A stretch of DNA of 54,572 nt from positions 1 through 54,572 of the forward strand of contig CAYZEO010000003.1 of assembly GCA_964477815.1 (NCBI GenBank). Direction: 5' to 3'. The notes beneath the pieces are model-generated. The model made no database searches. It had not been told where the DNA came from and worked only from the letters and a program-made list of their open reading frames with translations. Shown piece by piece: positions 43,518 to 51,780 of the stretch. The stretch comes from DAOVGZ01 sp964477815. GTDB lineage: Bacteria; Babelota; Babeliae; Babelales; Vermiphilaceae. The position numbers and the translations under genes were made by a program. The first letter of the stretch is position 1; the number at the start of each line of letters is the position of its first letter.

Positions 43518-44252
43518 TTAATGTCCTCCTTCGCCTTGTAATGCAATTGATAAGTAGGTAAGGCTAAGCATAGAAAAAACAAAAGCTTGTAAGAAACCCT
43601 CAAATAGTCCAAAAAAGAGTGTAATGACAAGATCGATACCGCTGAAAGTTCCAATTATTTCTGTTAACCAAGATCCTTCAATAACTCCAAGATAAATTTT
43701 TGCAATAATCAAACCACCAAATATATTTCCAAAAAGTCGAAAGGATAACGAAACAACACTTGCAACTTTCCCCACAATATTGAGTGGAAGCATCAGAAAG
43801 AAAGGACTAAAGTATTCTTTGATATATGCCCACAATCCATTTGATTTAATGGCATAAAATTGAATATACAAAAATGAACAGATGCCAAGGGCGAGCGTGG
43901 TATTGATATTTGAAGTTGGTTCTTCTATTCCAGGAATAACAGCAAAAAGATTTGATGAGAAAATGAAACAAAATATAGTAGTAATGAAAGAAAAATGTTT
44001 GAACGAAAAACTTCCAAGAGTCTGGTTACAAAGATTAGAAAAGTAATTTACAAACGAGGTTGCAAGAAAATAAACAACCCCAGATTTTTTTTTAATAAGC
44101 CAGTTTACGGCCAAGAGTAGTACAAGGCTTATTCCAAGAATCTGCCATGTGTGAATGATTGTCTCATAATCGAGATTAAAAAACGGGTGAGTAAGCCCGA
44201 AACGAGCAAGTGGTTTCCAAGGTTCTCCCCCAAGGAGGTCAAAGCCTTTCAT
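43518..44252 (-). CDS. atpB: F-type ATP synthase a subunit
   Basis: The 244-residue stator subunit that provides the ion half-channels. The essential Arg lies in SFRLFGNIFGGLIIAK, and the last helix is the usual GLFEGFLQAFVFSMLSLTYLSIAL. It has about five or six membrane helices. Its ATG overlaps the end of the AtpR-like gene by 14 bases, and the c-subunit gene follows 18 bases after its stop, so the three are one operon. No F1, delta or b subunit genes occur in the window. Confidence 0.95.
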   Translation of the reverse strand: MKGFDLLGGEPWKPLARFGLTHPFFNLDYETIIHTWQILGISLVLLLAVNWLIKKKSGVVYFLATSFVNYFSNLCNQTLGSFSFKHFSFITTIFCFIFSSNLFAVIPGIEEPTSNINTTLALGICSFLYIQFYAIKSNGLWAYIKEYFSPFFLMLPLNIVGKVASVVSLSFRLFGNIFGGLIIAKIYLGVIEGSWLTEIIGTFSGIDLVITLFFGLFEGFLQAFVFSMLSLTYLSIALQGEGGH

Positions 44253-44499
44253 TTATCGCGGCCTTCTTGTTAAGAACAGTTAGCCAGAATGTTACCAAAA
44301 ATGATGGTAATAAGAGTATAAAATGGATTGAGGACGAGCGCAATAAATAAAATACAAACAGCCCAACACAAGACAATCGAGTGACCGTTACAACAAAAGA
44401 AAGGGCTCTCCTTCCCTTAAAAAGTCCGAAGGAGAGCCCATATACTATTCCTGCTCCAGATCCCAATAAAAGTGATGTTAACATTGTTGAAAGTGTCAT
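44239..44499 (-). CDS. AtpR-like small F0-associated membrane protein
   Basis: An 86-residue protein with about three membrane helices and an Arg inside the second (FVVTVTRLSCVGLFVFYLL). That feature, its size and its place directly before the a subunit fit AtpR of N-type ATPases, where the Arg is thought to meet the c-subunit carboxylate; an AtpI-type assembly factor is the alternative. It overlaps atpB by 14 bases. Confidence 0.7.
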   Translation of the reverse strand: MTLSTMLTSLLLGSGAGIVYGLSFGLFKGRRALSFVVTVTRLSCVGLFVFYLLRSSSIHFILLLPSFLVTFWLTVLNKKAAINERL

Positions 44500-44535
44500 T
44501 TTAAGTAGATCTTTTTACAGTTTGTTTTTACTTTT

Positions 44536-45942
44536 TTACAGTTTTTTTATGCCTTTATAGTCGCGCCAGTACTGAGTGATGATTGAAGCGGATCCTGTAA
44601 TTGCAACAAGACCGTGACGCTCATCGACTGTTGTACGTGCTAATTCAAACGCTTCTTTGAAGTTTCGCGCTGAATAGGCTTTAATCTTCATGCTTTTAAG
44701 ATCGTTTGTAATTCTTTCAACATCCCAAGTGTTTTCGCCCGATTGTCCCGGTTGAGCCTCAGAAGGACAAACGATGATTTGGCCAGATGTTTTTTTAAAG
44801 AAGTAACGAAGTTGTTTCAAAAGTTCTTCAGTGTCTAACTTTGCATTGTTTATGCCTAGAATAATCGTCAAACCTTTAAGGGGGCGTTGATAGTGCAATA
44901 ATCTGATGCCAAGAAGTAAGTTTTTGAACGCATCAAGGTTATCAGCTGTGTCGAGCATGATAGTTGGTTTTTCTTTATCCAATACCTGGAATCGTGCTGG
45001 CAATGTTCCGTGATCCTCTTTCCAAAATTGCTCAAGCGTTTTTTGTGGATTGAGTTCCGCTTGACGTTTTGCTTCTAGCGTTGGGCGGCCACGTTGAGCT
45101 TTTGCTTTGGTCAACAAGCTGCCTGATACAACAACAGCATCTTTGCCTGCTATTTGATTTACATAAATGTGCGCTATTCTTTCAGCTAAGGCTGCACAGC
45201 GACCGTGAAGTTGCTCGAAAGGGTAGTTGAGTGGCGCAAGTTTACGAATCGGCATTGCCCACTGTCCACCTAACTTGTTTGACAGTTTTAACATATTTTG
45301 CAAATTTATTTTGCTCTGATCGGCAGAAATGACCCACGTGCCAGGTTGGATAATACTAAGTGTTTCTTCAATTTTTTTGGTAGTTGTATCAACGTCATCA
45401 GGAACCACGCGAGTAATGGCTGCAATTTTTGGTACGCATATTTTGAATAGGTTTGCATGATCATCACAGATCTCAAGAAGTGCGACATCAACTTTGTTTT
45501 GTGCAAAATATACAAGAGCCATTACGGTCAAAATTTCATAAGAGTTTGGTTTCAGGTTTTCAGATTCCGCTGCATTAAGTACTTCATTTGCAATGTCGGT
45601 AAATACTTTATTTGAGACCGTTTCTCCGTTGATAGCGAAGCGTTCATTGTAAGTCAAAATGTGTGGAGCATAAAATGCACCTACAGACACTCCTTCTTCT
45701 TTCAAAAGTTGTGATGCAAAGTGCATAGTTAAACTTTTTCCGTTTGTCCCCGAAACGAGTATGGTATCAAGTTTTTTAGATGGGCTTTGAGCCGCTTTAT
45801 CAAGCTGTTTTATGCATGTTATGTCATTATTACTGCTTTTTTGGGACCAATTGGCGTCCAAAAACTCGATGATTTCATTATAGCTCCTTTGTTTCCCTGA
45901 TGTTGCTACCTGTTTGTCTATATCTTGTCGTATGTTCTCCAT
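44536..45942 (-). CDS. FolC/Mur-ligase family protein
   Basis: A 468-residue ATP-dependent ligase. The P-loop is VSGTNGKS (residues 63-70), and APHILTYNERFAINGE is the folylpolyglutamate synthase-type second motif. The third motif (EVGLGG in FolC) is replaced by LLEICDDHANL, and the C-terminal domain motif is DTADNLDAF in place of DGAHN. A basic insert (KAKAQRGRPTLEAKRQ) precedes the C-terminal domain. It adds an amino acid to a carboxylate; folate, a cell-wall precursor or another acceptor is possible. Divergence in two catalytic motifs makes the substrate uncertain. Confidence 0.82.
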   Translation of the reverse strand: MENIRQDIDKQVATSGKQRSYNEIIEFLDANWSQKSSNNDITCIKQLDKAAQSPSKKLDTILVSGTNGKSLTMHFASQLLKEEGVSVGAFYAPHILTYNERFAINGETVSNKVFTDIANEVLNAAESENLKPNSYEILTVMALVYFAQNKVDVALLEICDDHANLFKICVPKIAAITRVVPDDVDTTTKKIEETLSIIQPGTWVISADQSKINLQNMLKLSNKLGGQWAMPIRKLAPLNYPFEQLHGRCAALAERIAHIYVNQIAGKDAVVVSGSLLTKAKAQRGRPTLEAKRQAELNPQKTLEQFWKEDHGTLPARFQVLDKEKPTIMLDTADNLDAFKNLLLGIRLLHYQRPLKGLTIILGINNAKLDTEELLKQLRYFFKKTSGQIIVCPSEAQPGQSGENTWDVERITNDLKSMKIKAYSARNFKEAFELARTTVDERHGLVAITGSASIITQYWRDYKGIKKL

Positions 45943-46226
45943 AGTCCGTCTCCACCATGGTTATTATCATTATTTTTTCAGCTTAGGTCCTGCTTTTTTA
46001 GCCTTTTTTGCAGAAAGTACTGTTGGTACGCAATATTCAGCCAAAAATACGCAATTTACCACTTATAATTCAGGATATAGCACCCCTCAAAAATGTCAAT
46101 CAATAAATTATAATGCCCTCTGGCTCGCATTATTTACAATCCGATAAAAATTTTTGATTGTGCGATGGGCTCTTTTTATAGCTTTTTTTGGGTCTAAATA
46201 TGCATTTTGGGAGGTAAATGGGGCTT

Positions 46227-46583
46227 TTAATGGGGGATTTTTGTTTTTCTATCCAAATAATTTCCAGCCAATAAAATTAAGACGGCTCCAGTGCCAATGA
46301 GTGCGGCGGAGCCTACAATTTTATATATAGTTTTCAAAACTTTTTTTGCCAGAAAATATGTTCCCGCGCAAACAATAGTTGCACCTCCTAATACAAATAC
46401 AATTGGATAATCGATTGCGCACTTCATTGCAAAGCCAGTTGCTTCTTTTCCTGCTGTAATGAGTGTTTTTTTGCACAAGTTTTTTATCTCTTGTGTGGGA
46501 GCTGATTGTTCAGTGAGTGTTAAAAGTGAATATGAAGCTAATATTATTGCGATAAAACAGAGCTTTGTTGTTTTTGTGACCAA
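46227..46583 (-). CDS. Small membrane protein, unknown
   Basis: A 118-residue protein. A TTG start preceded by AAGGAG six bases upstream decides the start over a longer frame. It has an N-terminal signal or anchor (LCFIAIILASYSLLTL) and two close C-terminal helices (IVFVLGGATIVCAGTYFLA; IVGSAALIGTGAVLILLAG). Two Cys residues lie between. No known family. Confidence 0.7.
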   Translation of the reverse strand: MVTKTTKLCFIAIILASYSLLTLTEQSAPTQEIKNLCKKTLITAGKEATGFAMKCAIDYPIVFVLGGATIVCAGTYFLAKKVLKTIYKIVGSAALIGTGAVLILLAGNYLDRKTKIPH

Positions 46584-46624
46584 TTTTTTCTCCTTGTTGA
46601 ACAATCGTTGATTAAGTTCAAATC

Positions 46625-46655
46625 TTGACCCGGCTATTTAAGTATAGCCTATAAT
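46625..46655 (+). promoter_or_regulatory. Promoter of the prepilin gene with palindromic spacer
   Basis: TTGACC and TATAAT separated by 19 bases. The spacer contains the inverted repeat GGCTAT-TTAAGT-ATAGCC (46632-46649), abutting the -10, a possible operator. Confidence 0.6.
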
Positions 46656-46709
46656 AAAAGCGTCAAGGGGTGGATTAATATTTTCATAATTTTAAAAGGG
46701 GGAGTGGGC

Positions 46710-47192
46710 ATGAAAAAGATCGGAAATGGATTTACGCTTATTGAATTGATGATTGTGGTTGCGATCATTGCTTTTCTTTCCATTGTTGCGGTTCCAAATT
46801 TTTTTAAATTTTTAGCGAAGGCGAAGCGCTCGGAAGCGTATATGAATTTAAGTTCACTTTATACTGCCCAAAAGGTTTACTGGGCGGAACATGGTGAGTA
46901 TACATCAAATTTGAGCGGAAACGGGGGGCTTGGATGGAAACCAGAAGGTTATAAAAAAGGTGGCGCCGGAGAAAGATTTTATTATACATATGGATTTGGG
47001 CAGGGCTCAGAGGGGGTAAACTATTTTACCGGCAAGCTAGAGACATCACACAGCCATATGAACATGACTCGAGCAGATAAAGATGGCTTTGTTATTGCTG
47101 CGGTGGGTGATATTGATGGTGACGGCAAACCAGATATTCTAACAATTGATGAGAAGAACAATATCGAAATTATTCAAGACGATTTAGCTTAA
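46710..47192 (+). CDS. Type IV prepilin-like protein
   Basis: A 160-residue prepilin. A short basic leader (MKKIGNG) is followed by the cleavage site G/FTLIELMIVVAIIAFLSIVAVP, with Glu at +5 of the mature protein. The globular part ends in DIDGDGKPDIL, a calcium-type loop. It acts as a pilus or pseudopilus subunit after processing; the gene next door encodes the processing enzyme. AAGGGGG lies upstream, and ATG is preferred over a GTG two codons earlier. No pilus ATPase or platform gene lies in the window. Confidence 0.95.
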   Translation: MKKIGNGFTLIELMIVVAIIAFLSIVAVPNFFKFLAKAKRSEAYMNLSSLYTAQKVYWAEHGEYTSNLSGNGGLGWKPEGYKKGGAGERFYYTYGFGQGSEGVNYFTGKLETSHSHMNMTRADKDGFVIAAVGDIDGDGKPDILTIDEKNNIEIIQDDLA

Positions 47193-47204
47193 GGCAGCTG
47201 GATT

Positions 47205-47945
47205 TCAAAATCCGCCAAAGATAAACAATAGTAGTTTTTCTTGAAGCAAAACATACAAGATTGCTCCGATAGCCAAAAAGGGACCGAACGGAATCCTAAC
47301 TTCTCTGCTTTTGCCAAAAAGAACAATGTATAAAATTCCAATGATTGATCCTATTGTTGCGCCAAAAAAAAGTGTCATCCAACAACCAACAAAGCCTATG
47401 AATGATCCAATAAATGACAGAAGTTCAAGATCTCCTTGCCCAACGCCCTCTTTTCCGGTTAGGCGAAGAAAAATTTTTGATGCTGCATACAGTGCACCGT
47501 AACCAAGAATTGCTCCAATCACACTTTGCCAAAAATTGATTGGCAAAAATCCAAGCCACGAAAATAAAAAACCAAGCGGAATTAAAAAGAGAGTGACAAA
47601 ACGAGAGATTAGCATTGTTTCAAGATCGGAGCGAATAGTTACGATGAGAGCTGAAAAGAAAACGAAATAAGCCATGTGGTAGTGCGGCGGAAGATACCAA
47701 AGTGTGAGAAGAGCTCCAGTTGTTAATAGCTCTATAATTGGATAAAAAATAGAAATTCTTTTTTTACAGTAACGACACTTTCCGAGTAAAAAAAACCAAG
47801 AAAAAATGGGAATATTGTCATACCACGCAACAGTTCTTTTACAATGAGGACAAAAAGACCGTGCACAGAAAATTTTTTCTCCGGTCACCAGACGATATGC
47901 GACAACATTTAAAAATGATCCCCAACAAAGAAGAAAGGGAATCAT
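47205..47945 (-). CDS. pilD: Prepilin peptidase (type IV leader peptidase)
   Basis: A 246-residue membrane aspartyl protease that cleaves prepilins and N-methylates the new end. The N-terminal domain has the two CxxC pairs (CPHC near residue 32 and CRYC near 57) needed for the methylase half, and the GxGD motif is VGQGDLELLSF. WGSFLNVVAYRL opens the protein. ATG used; a TTG nine bases upstream is possible. It converges on the prepilin gene (12-base gap) and follows rbfA. Confidence 0.94.
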   Translation of the reverse strand: MIPFLLCWGSFLNVVAYRLVTGEKIFCARSFCPHCKRTVAWYDNIPIFSWFFLLGKCRYCKKRISIFYPIIELLTTGALLTLWYLPPHYHMAYFVFFSALIVTIRSDLETMLISRFVTLFLIPLGFLFSWLGFLPINFWQSVIGAILGYGALYAASKIFLRLTGKEGVGQGDLELLSFIGSFIGFVGCWMTLFFGATIGSIIGILYIVLFGKSREVRIPFGPFLAIGAILYVLLQEKLLLFIFGGF

Positions 47946-47956
47946 GAGCAGCAATA

Positions 47957-48328
47957 TTATAATTTGCCTTCCACTTTCAGTTGATCAAATAGAGATTCAA
48001 GTCTTCGTTGTTTTTCAAATTGCATGTCATACTTAAAAACCAACTCTGGCGTATAACGATTCTGAATGCTTTGTGAAATCGCTTTGCGTAAGGCTGGTTT
48101 GTACAAAATTAAGTCGGGTAGTTTTTTTTGAAAATCTTCTTGTCCTTTGTGAGAACAAAAAAGAACCGCGCAGACACTTTTGTCTGGAGACAGTTTTACG
48201 GCATTAATAAAAAGGCCAGACAAGTTTTCGTCGTCTAACAAGATGCGCAAAAAAAATTTGGAGATTTCTTTAAAAAAAAGAGCCTCCTTTTTTGCTCTTC
48301 GGATATCTTTTTGCCGTTTATCTATCAT
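47957..48328 (-). CDS. rbfA: Ribosome-binding factor A
   Basis: A 123-residue KH-type 30S maturation factor. The pattern fits RbfA: ISKFFLRIL..., NAVKLSPDKSVCAVLF, then LRKAISQSIQNRYTPELVFKYD, the conserved RxTPxLxFxxD. It acts on helix 1 of 16S rRNA in late assembly. It sits between rpsU and the prepilin peptidase gene on the minus strand and pairs logically with rsmA in function, though the genes are far apart. Confidence 0.92.
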   Translation of the reverse strand: MIDKRQKDIRRAKKEALFFKEISKFFLRILLDDENLSGLFINAVKLSPDKSVCAVLFCSHKGQEDFQKKLPDLILYKPALRKAISQSIQNRYTPELVFKYDMQFEKQRRLESLFDQLKVEGKL

Positions 48329-48343
48329 ACTACCTACTATTTT

Positions 48344-48562
48344 TTATAGTTTTAGAAGGCCTTGAGATGCCATGCGCATGAAGTTTTGTTTGATTGCTCT
48401 CATCAAACGTTTACGTTTTTTTTGCGTTGGAGGCTCAAAGTAGACACCACGCTTCATGTCTCTTACCACACCTTCACGTTCAATCTTTTTCTTCAATTGT
48501 CGTAGTGCTCGTTCAACATTGCTATTTACATGAATCTCGATGTTGGATCGCCTTTTCGACAT
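48344..48562 (-). CDS. rpsU: 30S ribosomal protein S21
   Basis: A 72-residue basic protein with the S21 pattern: NSNVERALRQLKKKIEREGVVRDMKRGVYFEPPTQKKRKR in outline, followed by an Arg/Lys-rich tail. Binds near the anti-Shine-Dalgarno region of 16S rRNA. It is followed by rbfA 15 bases downstream, a ribosome-assembly pair. Confidence 0.95.
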   Translation of the reverse strand: MSKRRSNIEIHVNSNVERALRQLKKKIEREGVVRDMKRGVYFEPPTQKKRKRLMRAIKQNFMRMASQGLLKL

Positions 48563-48755
48563 ACCTATCTAGCCGCCTTCCCAAAAAAATAAATGGACAT
48601 ATATAAACAAATTATTCTCTATCTAAGAACAATCATTATAAGAAAAAGAGATATATTTGTCCAGATAGGCTATTTTTTATTCCCTGCACACTGTTTGATT
48701 TATGAAAAGACTAATATCTAAGTTAGATTAAGCTCGATTTAGAGGGTCTATTCGT

Positions 48756-50120
48756 TTAAAACGAGAAATTAATTCCAAACATAACCGTGGTACTCCTAAA
48801 GACGTTTCTCTGTGAGATTGGAGCCTGCCAGAGAAATCCAAGGCCAACATGTGGTGATACGTCGTAGTTTAGGGCCGTATTGATTATCTGGGCCTTCCAT
48901 CCAGAGCGTTTTTCTAGCACTTCAGGTTTAAATGCGCCGTCTGCATTATCACATGCTGTAATTTTGTCATTCATATGTTCTATAATCACCCATTGGGCGT
49001 AAAATGAAAGCTTCCCTAGAAAATGATGCGCGTTAAGCTTTAGGCCGAAATGCCAGTTGTAACCAGGGTGAATCTCGACGGTTGCTCTGAAGGGATAGAT
49101 TCCTTTTTGAAGTTTGCTTGTTGGTAGTGGGTAGTTACTAAATGTTTTTTCAAAAAAGTAGTCGAATCCGACGTCAAAGCCGATCTCGATTGTTTCTGTG
49201 AAATCTAAATTAATTCCACCCAAAAAACCAAGAGCATTATGTCCATTGTTGCCGAATGGTAATCCAAAGGCCCTCAGTGTTTCTTTTTCGTCTCCTGCTC
49301 CAATAGTAAAGCCAGCCGAAAGGTGAGGAATCAAAAGAAATCGAGGCCATCCATCTGCGTCTTTGTTCATTTCGATAGCCTTGCGCCAAAATAGATTAAA
49401 TCGAATGTCTTCAATTGATGATTTATGGAAATTTTCCAGGCACAGTTCCAGTTCGTCTGCTATTGGTTGTAATTTACACATCAAGTAATTATCAACATCG
49501 GCTTTAGAGAGAGTTTGGCATCCGCTTTCTGCCTCGGTGAGATTGTTTGAGCAATCTATAACGTAGTTAATTTCTGATGCGCCACCTTGAACCGAAAAGC
49601 ATAGATCATCAAATATTCCGATTGAAAACTCAAAACGCAACCCACGTTTGCGGTAGGTTGCAGGAAATTCAAAAAACCCGAATTTTTCTTCGCAGTCGAT
49701 GTTTGTGGAATCTTCAAGAGGTGTTGTTGGAGAAGAAGTTGGGTATAAAGCTGTGCGAGCCGTTAAAATGGTTGGCGTAAAAGATTTTCCGTCGGGAATG
49801 TCGCCCATTAAAAGTCCAATCATTCCCCAGTTCCCGCCGATATTAGGAAGTTTTTTTGAAACGTTATCAATATTTTTCCCGATGTTTGCATTTATTCCAA
49901 ATGGAGAAATGCTCAGCGCACCCTTGTTTAGTTTATTTTCTTCATTGGTTCTACCGTGCAATTGGTCTTTTACTCGAGTATACAAATAAGAATGTGGTTC
50001 AAGTGTTTTATACACGGGAAAATAGTCGCTTCTTGATAGACTTGAATTTGATTGAATTGCTTGACCTATAAATAAAAATATAAAGGCAAGCAGACATTTT
50101 TTATTACATAGGGACAACAT
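48756..50120 (-). CDS. Exported outer-membrane beta-barrel-like protein (family 1)
   Basis: A 454-residue protein. The ATG with AAAGGAG begins a signal peptide (KKCLLAFIFLFIGQAIQS); the longer frame upstream is rejected. It is beta-rich and ends in ...VMFGINFSF with terminal Phe, as in outer-membrane barrels. An FGNNGHNALG segment, an FEKTF segment and an SGW segment match the paralog at 780-2021. It has several Cys residues (CEEKFG; CQTLSKADVDNYLMC; CLENFH). Function unknown; no sorting motif other than the terminal Phe is visible. Confidence 0.85.
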   Translation of the reverse strand: MLSLCNKKCLLAFIFLFIGQAIQSNSSLSRSDYFPVYKTLEPHSYLYTRVKDQLHGRTNEENKLNKGALSISPFGINANIGKNIDNVSKKLPNIGGNWGMIGLLMGDIPDGKSFTPTILTARTALYPTSSPTTPLEDSTNIDCEEKFGFFEFPATYRKRGLRFEFSIGIFDDLCFSVQGGASEINYVIDCSNNLTEAESGCQTLSKADVDNYLMCKLQPIADELELCLENFHKSSIEDIRFNLFWRKAIEMNKDADGWPRFLLIPHLSAGFTIGAGDEKETLRAFGLPFGNNGHNALGFLGGINLDFTETIEIGFDVGFDYFFEKTFSNYPLPTSKLQKGIYPFRATVEIHPGYNWHFGLKLNAHHFLGKLSFYAQWVIIEHMNDKITACDNADGAFKPEVLEKRSGWKAQIINTALNYDVSPHVGLGFLWQAPISQRNVFRSTTVMFGINFSF

Positions 50121-50224
50121 GTTACTCCTTTCAAGAGTCCGATTTCTTGCTGCAACGAATGCAAGTGCTTTACAAAAAAGGTATAGCACTGTTGGGATCA
50201 ATGCGTCAATCAATGAGTCAATTT

Positions 50225-51421
50225 TTATAATTGTTGCCAAACGCTTTGCAAAGCGAAAGCGATCATGGCCAACGCAGTTCCTATGCCGAGAATTGTTTTT
50301 ATGTTTTGGCCAGAGCGCCATTCTTTTTTGAGTGTGAGAAGTGTAATCATTGAGCTTACATATGCAAAGACGATAAATATTGCTGCTAAGTCAAAAAAAA
50401 GTACTAAATTTTTTATTGTTGCAAAGCTGATAAAAACACAAATGCCAATTAACAGAACAGATGTTTTTGGATTAATGATCTGTTTGTTGATAGCTGCGCG
50501 AGATATGCTGTTTTTCATTTTTTTGACTAACGAAACCAGAAGATTGCTAGATCCCCAAATAATTGAGTGAATAGTGCCAAGGACGGCAGAAAGAATTGAA
50601 ATGTGTATAATCGATATGAGCCACGGAGCACTTGGAAATACCAATTTAAGGGTTTCTGACAGCGGTATTTCGGGTGAAGCAAAAAGATTTAGTGGAACTG
50701 CTAAAATGATTGATCCAACAAAAAGAATGTACAGTGCGCCAACCAACAATATTGAATATGTCAGAGCTCGGGGAACGTTTTTTCCTGGATTTCGTACTAA
50801 ATTAAATAGTGATGCGGCAGACTCAAATCCAAAAAAACCGAAAATGACAAGTCGAGTTGATCTCATAACATTACCAAGTCCGTGAGGTGCAAATGGTTTT
50901 AGTAGGCTAAAGTCTGCATTAAAAAGACACATCGTGATGGTGGCCAAAACCGGAAATATTGTGCAGCAAATTAAAATTCTCTGACCAAGCTGAGAAAGAG
51001 CTGCCCCAAACATATTTACCACAATCAGTATGCTCAAGCAGATGAGTCCTAGTATGGTGGAGCTTGCTTGAGGGAAAAATGTTTGCAAAAGGCGGCCTGC
51101 TGTGTGAGTGAGTAGCGAAACAGCAATTGTGAGGCCGATGATATAAAATGCTGCAGACATAACACCAACAATGTGCCCACCCCAAGGTTTTGCGTAGGCA
51201 TAAAAAGAGCCCTCTCGTGGAAAGAGATGTGCAACTCTTGCAATCGATTGTGCCATAAACCAGACTGAGCAAATAACAAAAAGATACGAAAGTATTCCTG
51301 CTGGACCGACGTTTCGTGCTAAAATTGCAGGGGCGGTAAAGATGCCAGCACCGATCATAGCATTCATGCCCGTGATGGTAGCCGTTGCTAATCCGATTTT
51401 GCCAGAATTATTGCTTGCCAT
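50225..51421 (-). CDS. APC-family amino acid permease
   Basis: A 398-residue membrane protein with about 12 helices. It has the APC opening GLATATITGMNAMIGAGIFTAPAILARNVGPAG, in which the GAGIF motif breaks helix 1, and FFGFESAASLFNLVRNPGKNVPRAL in helix 6. It moves amino acids or polyamines by proton or exchange coupling. The ATG with an upstream AGGA is preferred over a start eight codons earlier. It fits an auxotrophic lifestyle. The substrate is not predictable. Confidence 0.92.
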   Translation of the reverse strand: MASNNSGKIGLATATITGMNAMIGAGIFTAPAILARNVGPAGILSYLFVICSVWFMAQSIARVAHLFPREGSFYAYAKPWGGHIVGVMSAAFYIIGLTIAVSLLTHTAGRLLQTFFPQASSTILGLICLSILIVVNMFGAALSQLGQRILICCTIFPVLATITMCLFNADFSLLKPFAPHGLGNVMRSTRLVIFGFFGFESAASLFNLVRNPGKNVPRALTYSILLVGALYILFVGSIILAVPLNLFASPEIPLSETLKLVFPSAPWLISIIHISILSAVLGTIHSIIWGSSNLLVSLVKKMKNSISRAAINKQIINPKTSVLLIGICVFISFATIKNLVLFFDLAAIFIVFAYVSSMITLLTLKKEWRSGQNIKTILGIGTALAMIAFALQSVWQQL

Positions 51422-51524
51422 ATTTATTTTCCTGGAATAACACAACTTTTACATTGTAAAAATTTCTTTGTAGAATTGATCTAAGGGTTAATTTTCACAC
51501 AAATTTTAAATTTTAACAAGAACG

Positions 51525-51779
51525 ATGGACAAATGCGTGTACTATCAAGCTCATTTGAACAGGAAACAATGTTGGTTTTTTGTTGCAGTTTTAAGAAGCT
51601 TTGAACATCTTGCATTCGACAGAACCTTGGACAAAGAAACAAGCCTGTTTGAGTTCTTTGTTCCCTCTTCTCAGTGTCTTTTTTTTGAGAAGCTGATGTC
51701 TCATTTTGTATCTGAGGGAGTTGTTATTGATTTTAAACAGCTTCCAAACAGGCTTGAAAGTCCAAGTCAGATTGTTTGA
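51525..51779 (+). CDS. Small protein, DUF4911-like
   Basis: An 84-residue protein. The pattern WFFVAVLRSFEHLAFDRTLD...SLFEFFVPSSQ...FFEKLM recalls the small DUF4911 family, in which an xLRxxExLAxxRTLD core precedes a hydrophobic strand. Single-domain cytoplasmic protein, function unknown. It converges on gltX with a one-base gap between the stops. Codon pattern and conservation of the core support a real gene, but the family call is by eye. Confidence 0.6.
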   Translation: MDKCVYYQAHLNRKQCWFFVAVLRSFEHLAFDRTLDKETSLFEFFVPSSQCLFFEKLMSHFVSEGVVIDFKQLPNRLESPSQIV

Positions 51780-51780
51780 C

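Noticed and set aside
50121..50321. Upstream extension of the second beta-barrel gene
   Set aside because: The extension hides the signal peptide, and AAAGGAG precedes the later ATG.
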